A program made the translations under genes and the position numbers. Below, piece after piece: positions 32,429 to 41,368 of a stretch of 64,000 bases of DNA; position 1 is the first letter of the stretch; the number at the start of each line of letters is the position of its first letter. The stretch spans positions 1,984,001 through 2,048,000 of the forward strand of contig CAWDDH010000003.1 of the NCBI GenBank assembly GCA_963801105.1, read 5' to 3'. Below the pieces are notes generated by a model that saw only the letters and a program-made list of their open reading frames with translations, did not search any database and had not been told where the DNA came from. This stretch comes from JAENVU01 sp963801105. GTDB taxonomy: Bacteria > Actinomycetota > Acidimicrobiia > IMCC26256 > JAENVU01.

Positions 32429-35400
32429 ATGGTGGGACCCGGGTACGCGGAGCTGCACTGCCACACCAACTTCTCCTTCCTCGACGGCGCCAGCCATCCC
32501 GAGGAGCTGGTGGAGGAGGCGCACCGTCTCGGCCTGACCGGGCTTGCCGTCACCGACCACGACGGTCTCTACGGCGCGGTCCGGATGGCCGAGGCCGCCC
32601 GCCCGCTGGGCCTGCCCACCGTGTTCGGTGCCGAGCTCACGCTCGGAGCTGCGAGCGCGACCAGTGCCGGGAACAATGGTCGGGCCGACACGCTGGGGGA
32701 GCACGTGCTGATCCTCGCGGCGGGCCCGGCCGGGTACGCGGCGCTCGCGCGCACGATCAGCACCGCCCAGCTGCGCGGGGAGAAGGGTGCCCCGCGCCTC
32801 GGCTTCGAGGATCTCCTCGCCGCCGCCGACGACGCGGCCGGGAGCTGGTTCACCACCACCGGTTGCCGGAAGGGCGTGGTCCCGGCGGCGTTGGTGCGCG
32901 ACGGACCGTCGGCCGCGCAGCACGTGCTCGAGCGGATCGTCGCTGCGTTCGGGCGCGACCGCGTGCTCGTCGAGCTGTGGGACCACGACGATCCCCTGGA
33001 TCGGCCGCGCAACGACGCGCTCGCGCGTCTCGCGATGCGCACCGGGACGGAGGTGATCGCCACGAACAACGTCCACTACGCGACCCCCGACCGACGGCGG
33101 CTCGCGACCGCGCTGGCCGCGATCCGGTCGCGTCGCAGTCTCGACGAGCTCGACGGCTGGCTGCCCGCCACCCCGTTCGCCCATCTGCGCAGCGCGGGGG
33201 AGCAGCTCCGACGGTTCGCGCGGTATCCGGGCGCGGTGGAGCGCACCGTCGGCATCGCGGCCGAGTGCGCGTTCGACCTGAAGATCGCGGTGCCGAACCT
33301 GCCCGAGTACCCGGTGCCCGAGGGGCACACCGACATGAGCTGGTTGCGCGAGCTCACCCGGCGCGGCGCGTCGGTGTACTACCCGTCGACCCATCTCCAC
33401 CACGAGCGGGCGATGCGCCAGATCGAGCACGAGCTCGGCGTGATCGAGCAGCTCGGGTTCCCTGGGTACTTCCTCCTGCTGCACGACATCGTGGACTTCT
33501 GCCGGCGCGAGGACATCTACTGCCAGGGCCGGGGCAGCGCCGCGAACAGCGCGGTCTGCTACGCGCTCGGGGTGACCAAGGCCGACGCGGTGACGCTCGG
33601 CCTGCTCTTCGAGCGGTTCCTCTCCACCGAGCGCGACGGGCCGCCTGACATCGACCTCGACATCGAGCACCAGCGGCGCGAGGAGGTGATCCAGTACGTG
33701 TACGGGAAGTACGGGCGTGACCGTGCCGCGCAGGTCGCGAACGTGATCACCTACCGACCGCGCTCGGCGCTGCGCGAGATGGCCAAGGTCGCGGGGCTCT
33801 CGCCCGGTCATGCGGACGCGCTCACCCGCTGGATCGACCGCTGGCGCTCGCGGGAGGGAGCCTTCGACGACTTCCGCAACAGTGTCGACGCGCCGCCGGT
33901 GCCCGAGCTCGTCCTCGACCTGGCCGATGCGGTGGCGGACTTCCCCCGCCATCTCGGTATCCATTCCGGCGGGATGGTGATGGCCGACCGCCCACTCGTC
34001 GAGTGCTGCCCGGTGGAGTGGGCCCGGATGGAGAACCGCTCGGTCCTGCAGTGGGACAAGGACGACTGCGCGGCCGCCGGGCTCGTGAAGTTCGACCTGC
34101 TCGGCCTCGGGATGCTCACGATGCTGCACCTCGCCGTCGACCTCGTCCGTGAGCACGAGGGCCTCGAGATCGATCTCGCGACGATCCCGCAGGAGCCCGC
34201 GGTGTACGAGCTGCTGAGCGCGGCCGACACGGTGGGCGTCTTCCAGGTGGAGAGCCGCGCCCAGATGGCCACGCTGCCCCGGCTGCGACCCGAGACCTTC
34301 TACGACCTCGTGGTGGAGGTCGCGCTGATCCGGCCGGGACCGATCCAGGGCGGGTCGGTGCATCCGTACCTGCGACGGCGCAACGGGGAGGAGGAGGTCA
34401 CCTACCCGCACCCGATCCTCGAGCCGTGCCTGCGCAAGACCCTCGGGGTGCCGCTGTTCCAGGAGCAGCTGATGCAGATGGCGATCGACGCGGCCGGCTT
34501 CAGCGCGGGCGAGGCCGACCAACTCCGCCAGGCCATGGGGTCGAAGCGGTCCAAGGCACGAATGGCCCGCCTGCGCGGCCGGTTGATGGAGGGGATGGCC
34601 GAGCGCGGGATCACCGGCGAGACCGCGGAGGAGATCGCGCACAAGCTCGAGGCGTTCGCCAGCTTCGGGTTCCCCGAGAGCCATTCGGTGTCGTTCGCGT
34701 ACCTCGTGTACGCGAGCAGCTGGATCAAGCTGCACCACCCGGCCGAGTTCGTGTGCGCGCTGCTGAACGCGCAGCCAATGGGCTTCTACTCGCCGCACAC
34801 GCTGGTGCGCGACGCCCGCCGCCACGGGGTCGAGGTGCTCGGTCCCTGTGTCGAGCGCTCGCGCCGCGACTGCACGCTCGAGCCGCGCTCGGCCGCGGCC
34901 GGACCGATCGGCCACCCCCACGCCGGGTGGCACGCGGACCCGTCGATCCGCGCCACCCGCATCGGGCTCCGCTACGTGCGCGGGTTGAGCGGCGCGCTGC
35001 TCGACCGGATCGACGAGGAGCGCGCCCGCGAGCCCTTCGCCGGCCTGGAGGATTTCGCCCGCCGGACCGAGGCCCCCGTCGACGCGCTGGAGTCCCTCGC
35101 CACCGCGGGTGGGTTCGCGTGCTTCGACGTGGATCGGCGCGCCGGGCTGTGGGCCGCCGGTGCGCTGCGCGACGCGCGGCCGGGCCATCTCCCGCACACC
35201 GCGGTGGGGGTCGAGGCGCCGGCCCTGCCCGGGATGAACGAGGTCGAGGAGACCGCCGCCGACCTCTGGGCCACGGGCATGTCGCCCGGCCGGCACCCGA
35301 CCGAGTTCCTCCGGGCCGAGCTGAGCGCCCACGGCGTCGTCACCTCGGCGGCGCTGCGGGCGCTGGAACCCCGGTCGGTGGTGGAGGTCGCCGGGATCGT

Positions 35401-35653
35401 GACCCACCGCCAGCAGCCCGAGACCGCCAAGGGAACCGTGTTCCTCAACCTCGAGGACGAGACCGGCCTCACCAACGTCATCTGCACGCCCGGGGTGTGG
35501 AAGCGCTACCGCAAGGTCGCCCGCACGTCGCCGGCACTGCGCGTGCGCGGCGTGCTCGAATGTCACCAGGGCGTGACCAACCTCCTCGCCCAGCGGATCG
35601 AGGCACTCCCGCTCGGTCTCGCCGACGCGCTGCGCTCGCGCGACTTCCATTGA
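32429..35653 (+). CDS. dnaE2: Error-prone DNA polymerase DnaE2 (ImuC)
   Basis: About 1074 aa C-family polymerase used in SOS translesion synthesis with ImuA' and ImuB. N-terminal PHP domain (GYAELHCHTNFSFLDGAS), active-site region PDIDLDIEHQRREEVIQ and FDLLGLGMLTMLH, finger/helix-hairpin region, and a C-terminal OB domain (VEVAGIVTHRQQPETAKG). ATG 32429 has GGAGAG at 32415-32420; GTG 32414 is an alternative. A LexA box sits 45 nt upstream. The polymerase gene is separated from imuA'-imuB by a GNAT gene, an anchored protein and a two-component system, but shares the same SOS operator. Confidence 0.96.
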   Translation: MVGPGYAELHCHTNFSFLDGASHPEELVEEAHRLGLTGLAVTDHDGLYGAVRMAEAARPLGLPTVFGAELTLGAASATSAGNNGRADTLGEHVLILAAGPAGYAALARTISTAQLRGEKGAPRLGFEDLLAAADDAAGSWFTTTGCRKGVVPAALVRDGPSAAQHVLERIVAAFGRDRVLVELWDHDDPLDRPRNDALARLAMRTGTEVIATNNVHYATPDRRRLATALAAIRSRRSLDELDGWLPATPFAHLRSAGEQLRRFARYPGAVERTVGIAAECAFDLKIAVPNLPEYPVPEGHTDMSWLRELTRRGASVYYPSTHLHHERAMRQIEHELGVIEQLGFPGYFLLLHDIVDFCRREDIYCQGRGSAANSAVCYALGVTKADAVTLGLLFERFLSTERDGPPDIDLDIEHQRREEVIQYVYGKYGRDRAAQVANVITYRPRSALREMAKVAGLSPGHADALTRWIDRWRSREGAFDDFRNSVDAPPVPELVLDLADAVADFPRHLGIHSGGMVMADRPLVECCPVEWARMENRSVLQWDKDDCAAAGLVKFDLLGLGMLTMLHLAVDLVREHEGLEIDLATIPQEPAVYELLSAADTVGVFQVESRAQMATLPRLRPETFYDLVVEVALIRPGPIQGGSVHPYLRRRNGEEEVTYPHPILEPCLRKTLGVPLFQEQLMQMAIDAAGFSAGEADQLRQAMGSKRSKARMARLRGRLMEGMAERGITGETAEEIAHKLEAFASFGFPESHSVSFAYLVYASSWIKLHHPAEFVCALLNAQPMGFYSPHTLVRDARRHGVEVLGPCVERSRRDCTLEPRSAAAGPIGHPHAGWHADPSIRATRIGLRYVRGLSGALLDRIDEERAREPFAGLEDFARRTEAPVDALESLATAGGFACFDVDRRAGLWAAGALRDARPGHLPHTAVGVEAPALPGMNEVEETAADLWATGMSPGRHPTEFLRAELSAHGVVTSAALRALEPRSVVEVAGIVTHRQQPETAKGTVFLNLEDETGLTNVICTPGVWKRYRKVARTSPALRVRGVLECHQGVTNLLAQRIEALPLGLADALRSRDFH

Positions 35654-35704
35654 GTATCACCTCCAGATCATGTCGCTGTTCATGTCCGTGCTCCTCGCCG
35701 ACGC

Positions 35705-36967
35705 TCACGCCCTCGCGAGCACCGGCGGCGCGCGGCCCACGCCCTCCGCCCGTTGCTGTTGTCGGTGCTGCTCGTACTCCCCACGGGTGACGAGCCGTTG
35801 TCGGCCCAGTGGTCCGATCCGCCGCAGGTCCCCACGCGTCTTCAGGTCGTGGTGGTGGTGGCACACGCGCCCGAGGTTGCCGAGCTCGGTGCGCCCGCCC
35901 GCGGCGACCGGGATGTTGTGGTCGATCTCCAGATGCCGTTCGACCTCGCAGCCTCCGACCACGCAGACGCGGTCCCGCACCTCGACGGCGGTGCGCAGAC
36001 GCGCCGGGATCGTCCGCCCGAGGTGTGACACCCGTGTGACGTCGGTGCCGTCGACGACGAGGGAACGGAGGATGGAGTCGGACGCGAGTCGGCGGGCGAC
36101 CGCGACCGGAACCGGACCGGCACCCTGGATCTCGCAACGTTCGCCGGATCCAGTCCAGCCGCGTTCGTACGCGGCCTTGCTCACGTGCACCACCACCATC
36201 GCGAGTGGACGCGAGCCGCTCGTCGGCACGCCGGCATCCGCCGCGCTCGACGACGACGCGCAGAGCCGGCCGAGCGCGTCGAACGCCGTGGCGTCCGGAT
36301 GCTCGGGTCGCCCGCTGGCTCGATGCTCCTCGAAGAGCGTCCGCTCGAACGGCTCGAGCGCCGCCATGACCAGGGCGGTCCGATCGAGGGGCCCGCGGAT
36401 GTCGATGCAGCCCGAGCCGTCGGCGAGCTTGCGGTGCCGCAGCGTGCGGTCCGCACGGATCCGCTCGTACCGCTCGATCTCCTCCTCGTGCGCGGTGGCG
36501 GCCGCGATCACGCGGTCGCACTCGATCCGGAGCCCCTTCACGCCCGAGGTCCGGGCCTGGTCGAGGAGCTCGAGCTCCGCGGAGGGGTCGGCTTGCGCGG
36601 CGCCGCTCACGGCGTCGGCCTGCGCCGGGGAGAGAGCACCGGACCGGAGGGTCTCGGTGGTCGCCGGCAGCTCACGCAGCCGGCGCGCGGTCTCTGAGGT
36701 CGCGCGTGCCGCGCCGACGGTCGATCCGCCGACCGAGGCCAGCCAGGACGGCAGGTCCCGGAACGAGCCGTCGCCCACCCAGGCGCCGGTCCGGTCGAGC
36801 CGGCCGAGCGCCAGCAGCTTGCCCGCGGCTGCGCATTTCTCGAGCGCGACGAACCGCTCGACGGCGACGCGCGCGTCGGGGCCCGTCAGCTCCTCCGGGT
36901 CGAGCCCGTCGAGCACGCGGCGCGTGTCGTCGACGAGCCGTTCGAGTCGCACCAATGCATCCGACAC
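35705..36967 (-). CDS. DUF222/HNH endonuclease, SOS-controlled
   Basis: 420-aa protein: DUF222 helical region (~1-300) and a C-terminal HNH nuclease (~345-395; VVGGCEVERHLEIDHNIPVA, LGRVCHHHHDLK), as in the actinobacterial 13E12-type repeat family. The role is unclear; members are often multicopy and may act on DNA during repair or recombination. GTG 36967 has GGAGGTGG upstream. A LexA palindrome (37051-37064) with a TACCGT -10 directly next to it (37048-37043, minus strand) predicts SOS induction. It is convergent with dnaE2 (51-nt gap). Confidence 0.88.
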   Translation of the reverse strand: MSDALVRLERLVDDTRRVLDGLDPEELTGPDARVAVERFVALEKCAAAGKLLALGRLDRTGAWVGDGSFRDLPSWLASVGGSTVGAARATSETARRLRELPATTETLRSGALSPAQADAVSGAAQADPSAELELLDQARTSGVKGLRIECDRVIAAATAHEEEIERYERIRADRTLRHRKLADGSGCIDIRGPLDRTALVMAALEPFERTLFEEHRASGRPEHPDATAFDALGRLCASSSSAADAGVPTSGSRPLAMVVVHVSKAAYERGWTGSGERCEIQGAGPVPVAVARRLASDSILRSLVVDGTDVTRVSHLGRTIPARLRTAVEVRDRVCVVGGCEVERHLEIDHNIPVAAGGRTELGNLGRVCHHHHDLKTRGDLRRIGPLGRQRLVTRGEYEQHRQQQRAEGVGRAPPVLARA

Positions 36968-37042
36968 GCGTCCACCTCCTCGCGGCGCGAGATCACGTCA
37001 TGACCGAGGGGGAAGAGTCGGTGGTGCGAGGGAAGTGGGTTC

Positions 37043-37064
37043 ACGGTACACGAACATATGTTCG
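37043..37064 (-). promoter_or_regulatory. LexA (SOS) box and -10 of the HNH gene
   Basis: CGAACATATGTTCG (37051-37064) is a perfect 14-bp palindrome matching the two other boxes in the window. On the minus strand TACCGT (37048-37043) follows after 2 nt. purC on the other strand starts 107 nt away with no -10 beside the box. Confidence 0.82.
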
Positions 37065-37170
37065 GTGTCAAGCGGAGATGTTCGCGGTCGAGTGACGTGC
37101 CGGCCCGGTGGGGCGCGGAGATGGCACCAGGCGGGCGACAGAACGCACGCGGACCGGGCATCCTGTGCGC

Positions 37171-38046
37171 GTGGAGGAACATCCCGCGACCGAGCTGAAG
37201 CACGTCTACAGCGGCAAGGTCCGCGACATCTACGACGCCGGTGACGGCAACCTGCTGTTCGTCGCGTCTGACCGTCTCAGCGTGTTCGACGTCGTGCTCG
37301 GTGAGACGGTGCCCGAGAAGGGCCGAGCGCTCACCGCCATTTCGTCGTTCTGGTTCGAGGAACTGGCCGGTGTGCTGCCCAACCACGTGATCGACCAGTT
37401 CCCGGACGTGCCCGACGAGTGGAAGGGACGGGCCACGCTCGCCCGCCGCGCTGACATGCTCAAGATCGAGTGCATCGTGCGCGGTTACTTGTCGGGGAGC
37501 GCGTGGCAGGAGTACACGAGGAGCGGGATGGTGAACGGCATGCCGCTGCCCGCCGGCATGCAGGAGAGCGAGCAGCTCCCTACGCCCGTGTTCACGCCAT
37601 CGACCAAGGCCGAGCAGGGTCAGCACGACGAGAACATCAACTTCGAGGACGCAGCGGCCATCGTCGGCCGGGAAACGTTCGACCTGGCGCGCGACGTGTC
37701 GGTCGAGCTGTACCGCATGGCCTCAGAGCTCGCGCTGACCAAAGGCATCGTGATCGCCGACACCAAGTTCGAGCTCGGCTTCATCGACGGCGAGCTGCAC
37801 ATCTGCGACGAGGCTCTGACGATGGACTCGTCGCGGTTCTGGCCTGCCGACGAGGTCGCGCTGGGCGCTACCCCGCCCAGTTTCGACAAGCAACCCGTGC
37901 GCGACTACGCCGCCTCACTCGGTTGGGACAAGACAGCGCCCGCGCCGGAAGTGCCCGACGAAGTCATCGCCGCTACCAGCGCCCGCTACGTCGAGGCGTA
38001 CGAGAACATCACCGGTCTGCAGTTCTCGGATTGGCCTGGCGAATAG
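37171..38046 (+). CDS. purC: Phosphoribosylaminoimidazole-succinocarboxamide synthase
   Basis: 291-aa SAICAR synthetase of purine synthesis, joining aspartate to CAIR with ATP. Motifs: HVYSGKVRDIYDAGDGNLLF (residues ~11-30), SDRLSVFDVVLGETVPEKG, KIECIVRGYLSGSAWQEY, FTPSTKAEQGQHDENINF and FIDGELHICDEALTMDSSRF. GTG 37171 is the best start (VEEHPATELKHVY); GTG 37165 is 2 codons upstream. The gene has slightly more AT and a less extreme codon pattern than its neighbours. No other pur gene is adjacent. Confidence 0.95.
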   Translation: MEEHPATELKHVYSGKVRDIYDAGDGNLLFVASDRLSVFDVVLGETVPEKGRALTAISSFWFEELAGVLPNHVIDQFPDVPDEWKGRATLARRADMLKIECIVRGYLSGSAWQEYTRSGMVNGMPLPAGMQESEQLPTPVFTPSTKAEQGQHDENINFEDAAAIVGRETFDLARDVSVELYRMASELALTKGIVIADTKFELGFIDGELHICDEALTMDSSRFWPADEVALGATPPSFDKQPVRDYAASLGWDKTAPAPEVPDEVIAATSARYVEAYENITGLQFSDWPGE

Positions 38047-38365
38047 CTCTCGCTCCCGTCCGCGGCTGACCCCCCACTCATATCTGCCGATCTGCTCGCT
38101 CGCTCTCGGAACATCGACGAACTCCCCGGTGCGAAGGGTCATGTGCTCGGATGACATTCCCGCGCCCCTGGGTGCTGTCGTGCCGGATGGCGATCGAGGC
38201 GTATCCACGCCGACTCTTGACCCGACTCCTGCTCGGGGACGTTTCCGCATGTCTGGGTGGGTGTTCATCGGCTTCCCCCGGGTGGCGGGATGCTTCCTCG
38301 GTGACGGCTCCGATTGAAGACCTTGATCTCGCGTGGATCGGTTCACACGATCTGGAGTGGTCCGG
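38047..38365. other. Non-coding stretch after purC
   Basis: No credible gene, RNA or operator was found here. Short open frames on both strands lack homology. The composition is a little lower in GC than the surroundings, and the stretch leads into a truncated gene, suggesting a decayed or rearranged junction. Confidence 0.4.
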
Positions 38366-38568
38366 ATGAATCCGAACGACAGGGGTGATGGAGGAGCTGC
38401 CGATCGCCTCGGCGCGCCCGATCGGGACGGCCTGGTCGTGGAGCGACGCGATCTCCTTCCCCTTCTGGAGTCACTGACCAGGGCCGAGTGGGACGACCCG
38501 ACGCTCTGCGAGGGTTGGCGCGGACGCGAGATCGTGGCGCATCTGACCGACAGCTGGTCCGCGTCGGG
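38366..38568 (+). pseudogene. Remnant of a maleylpyruvate isomerase/DinB-like N-terminal domain protein
   Basis: From ATG 38366 the frame reads MNPNDRGDGG, then LPLLESLTRAEWDDPTLCEG and WRGREIVAHLTDSWSA. The segment LTxxxWDxPTLCEGWxxRxxVAHL is the start of the mycothiol-dependent maleylpyruvate isomerase-like (TIGR03083) family, usually ~200 aa or more. Similarity stops after ~65 residues, precisely where the antisense methyltransferase gene ends (38569). The frame stays open to 39025 but that part is antisense to a real gene. Most likely a gene cut by rearrangement. Confidence 0.6.
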
Positions 38569-39333
38569 TCAGGACCGGCGCAACACCGTCTGGCGGTGCG
38601 TCCAGGTGAACAGTCCCCGCGTGGGGTCCTCGACGCGGGCGGCGAGGCGGTCGAGCAGCGCCGACCGGTCGTCCTCGCCCAGGAGACCGTCGGCGACCGC
38701 GTCGGACCCCCACGTCGCGAGGTTGCGCCAGAACATCGCCGCCGCCTGCCCGGCGGTGAGGTCGAGGGGGACCACGCGGTCGATCACGACCTCGACGGCG
38801 GCGAACGGGAGTACGGCCGCGATCGCGCCACCTGCGTACAACAGTGCGCCCTGCGCGCCGACCCGCGCCCGGGACACCGCCTCGTACCGCGCGAAGTCCG
38901 CGTCGGTGCTCGTGAGGTGCTCGGTCTCCTCGAGCACGAGCAGGCCACCCGGATGCAGCGCACGGACCCATGTGTGGAGCGCGCCGGCGACGTCGGGGAG
39001 GTGCGCGAGCAGGAACCGGGCGTAGACCAGATCGAACGGGCCGTGGGGGAGCGGACGGGTCGCGTCGGCGACGACGAAGGTGGCCACGGGCAGGGCGCGG
39101 CGGGCCTGGGCCACGAACACGGGCGACGCGTCGACGCCGACGACCGCGGCGTGCGGGAACACGGCGTGGAGGCGCGCGGTGGTCGCGCCCGGTCCGCAGC
39201 CGAGGTCCGCGACGCGGGTCGGCGAGACCGCGAGCTCGGCGAGCAGCGCGTCGGCGGTGTCCGCGAACGCGTCGTCCAGCACGTGCAGTCGCTCGGCCGC
39301 GAGGTCACCGTCGCCGAAGGTGTAGCGGGCCAT
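38569..39333 (-). CDS. Class I SAM-dependent methyltransferase
   Basis: 254-aa methyltransferase. SAM-binding motif I TRVADLGCGPGATTARLHAV (residues ~39-58), then VVGVDASPVFV, and DLVYARFLLAHLPDV (motif IV region). The C-terminal half (~165-250) is a variable substrate region. ATG 39333 (MARYTFGDGDLAAERL) gives the usual family start; the longer frame lies in unrelated sequence. Its 3' end abuts the truncated isomerase fragment on the other strand. Substrate unknown; such proteins often methylate small molecules. Confidence 0.85.
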   Translation of the reverse strand: MARYTFGDGDLAAERLHVLDDAFADTADALLAELAVSPTRVADLGCGPGATTARLHAVFPHAAVVGVDASPVFVAQARRALPVATFVVADATRPLPHGPFDLVYARFLLAHLPDVAGALHTWVRALHPGGLLVLEETEHLTSTDADFARYEAVSRARVGAQGALLYAGGAIAAVLPFAAVEVVIDRVVPLDLTAGQAAAMFWRNLATWGSDAVADGLLGEDDRSALLDRLAARVEDPTRGLFTWTHRQTVLRRS

Positions 39334-39406
39334 CGCTCCAGTCTCGTCGGCTGGTCGTCGACGTCCGTCGCCATTTCCCCGACCGTCGAAGAGAAGGACC
39401 GGACCG

Positions 39407-41299
39407 TCAGAGCATGCGGTGGCGGTCGGGGGACGCCTCGGGGCGGAAGAACTCGTACCGGCCCCGACCGCGCTCCTTGGCGCGGTACATCGCGGCATCG
39501 GCGTTGCGGATGAGCGCGTCGGGGTCGTCGTCCGGACCGGTTGCGGTCGCGATCCCGATGCTGGCGCCGACCTGCGCGGGCTCGCCGCCGACGTGGATCG
39601 GAGCGGTGAGCGCGTCGAGGATGCGCTGGGCCAGCTCGTGGAGCTCTCCCCGGTCGGAGACGTGCTGGAGGAGGACGACGAACTCGTCGCCGCCGAAGCG
39701 GGCGACGACGTCGTGGGCCCGGACCGCGTTCCGGAGGCGGGCAGCCGCGTTCACGAGCAGCACGTCGCCGCGGTCGTGACCGAGGACGTCGTTGACGAGC
39801 TTGAAGCCGTCGAGGTCCACGAACATCAGCGCGACGGTGCCGGTGCGATGTCCCTGGCCGAGCCGCGCCAATGCCTCGATCAACGACTCGAGCAGGCGGC
39901 GGCGGTTCGGCAGGCCCGTCAGCGGGTCGTGCGTGGCCTGCCGCGCGAGGGCCGACTCGGCCTGCTTCAGGTTGGTGATGTCGAGGGTCGAAGCGAAGGC
40001 GATCGGGGCGCTCAGGCCGCCGCCGAAGACGGGAACTCCCTGGAACGTCATCCACTGCTCGTCGTCGGATCCGACGAGGCGCACATCGGCGGCACCGGCG
40101 CGCCCGTCGGCGAGCTCGGCGAACGCCTGGCGGAGGGCGTCATGACCGGTCTCGTCCACGTTCACGAGCATCGAGTCGACGGAGCCACCCGTGACGGTCG
40201 GACCGAGCAGGCGACGCCCCTCGGCGTTCGCGTAGGTGACGACGAAGCCGCGGCCGAGCTCGAAGATCCCGACGGGCGCGCTGTCGGCGAGCATGCGGAA
40301 GCGCCGCTCGCTGATCGCGGTTGCCTGGTGGGCGCGTTGGTTCTGGTGCACGAGGTTCACGAAGCGGGCGACGACACCGATCGCGAGCAGCGTCGAGCAC
40401 GTCCCGATCATGACCATGCCGTCGGTCGTCGTGAGGTCCCCGGTGACCGCGACGAGGGGGCCGGTGAGCAGCGCAACACCCATCAGTACCGAGCGGCCCA
40501 CGTGGTCGGTCGACGCGTCCGCTGGGATCGGCTCGATCCGGATCTCGCGGGTGGCCAGGAGCCCGGCCATGCCGATCAGCAGGTAGCCCAGGGCGTGCAG
40601 TGGATCCGAGATGTTCGACCAGTCCAGCTCGCCACGCTGCGCCGCGAGCACCACGAGGTTGGCGGCCAACGTGACCGCGAGTCCGGCGCCGATGGCGCGC
40701 AGCGCGGCCGAGCGCCGGCCGGGGGAGAGCGCGATCCAGGCGAGGATGGCGACGAGCAGCCCGTCCTGCCAGGGCGACGCGAGGACGATGACCCAGCGGT
40801 CGATCGGCATGGACGCGGTCGGGAGCGGCGCGATGAACCCGACCCACAACGCGAGCACCGTCGCGGTGCCGAGCACGAACGCGTCGAGCGCGGCGGTGCG
40901 GCTCGCCGGATCCGAACCGATCCGCGCCAGGGCCACGAAGCCGATGCCGAAGGCGAGGTAGCCGGCGAGGCTCATCCCGTCGGCCCAGCTCGGCACGGCC
41001 ACGCCGCGGGTCGCGGCGAGGCCGCCGACCGCGGATCCGCCGGCCCAGAGCGCGACCCCGGCCGCGAAGCACAGCCACGGGTTGGTGCCGATCCGGGTCG
41101 ATCGGCGCACGCCGGCGAGCAGGCCCGCGGCGGCGAGCGCGCCGATCCCGGCCCGGAGGAGGATCGCCGTCCGTGGCTCGGCGACCGTCGACAGCGCGAG
41201 CGCGACGGCGCCCAGCACGAGGTAGCCGGCGAGGAGCGTCCGCGCCGATACGCGCGTCGCCAGCGGCGGGGGAGAGATCGCCGTCATCTCGGGCACCAT
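39407..41299 (-). CDS. Membrane PAS-GGDEF diguanylate cyclase
   Basis: 630-aa protein. A MASE-like membrane region with about 9 predicted helices (~15-300; GYLVLGAVALALSTVAEPRT, GRSVLMGVALLTGPLVAVTG) precedes a PAS domain (~325-435; SERRFRMLADSAPVGIFELG) and a GGDEF domain (~445-620). The active site RFGGDEFVVLLQ is intact, and an inhibitory RxxD (RAHD) lies five residues before GGDEF, so it should make c-di-GMP under product feedback. No EAL domain. ATG 41299 (MVPEM) follows GGGAGG; ATG 41287 is an alternative. Divergent from the P-type ATPase. Confidence 0.92.
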   Translation of the reverse strand: MVPEMTAISPPPLATRVSARTLLAGYLVLGAVALALSTVAEPRTAILLRAGIGALAAAGLLAGVRRSTRIGTNPWLCFAAGVALWAGGSAVGGLAATRGVAVPSWADGMSLAGYLAFGIGFVALARIGSDPASRTAALDAFVLGTATVLALWVGFIAPLPTASMPIDRWVIVLASPWQDGLLVAILAWIALSPGRRSAALRAIGAGLAVTLAANLVVLAAQRGELDWSNISDPLHALGYLLIGMAGLLATREIRIEPIPADASTDHVGRSVLMGVALLTGPLVAVTGDLTTTDGMVMIGTCSTLLAIGVVARFVNLVHQNQRAHQATAISERRFRMLADSAPVGIFELGRGFVVTYANAEGRRLLGPTVTGGSVDSMLVNVDETGHDALRQAFAELADGRAGAADVRLVGSDDEQWMTFQGVPVFGGGLSAPIAFASTLDITNLKQAESALARQATHDPLTGLPNRRRLLESLIEALARLGQGHRTGTVALMFVDLDGFKLVNDVLGHDRGDVLLVNAAARLRNAVRAHDVVARFGGDEFVVLLQHVSDRGELHELAQRILDALTAPIHVGGEPAQVGASIGIATATGPDDDPDALIRNADAAMYRAKERGRGRYEFFRPEASPDRHRML

Positions 41300-41356
41300 C
41301 GACCGATTCGTGCACCTCCCGTAGAGGGAATCCGGCGGGGTCGGACATTCCGGCGC

Positions 41357-41362
41357 TACCGT
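41357..41362 (+). promoter_or_regulatory. -10 element of the P-type ATPase gene
   Basis: TACCGT ends 6 nt before GTG 41369 (leaderless layout). Confidence 0.45.
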
Positions 41363-41368
41363 CCCGGA

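Noticed and set aside
37051..37171. SOS control of purC by the LexA box at 37051-37064
   Set aside because: The only well-placed -10 is on the minus strand for the HNH gene; purC starts 107 nt away with no promoter beside the box.
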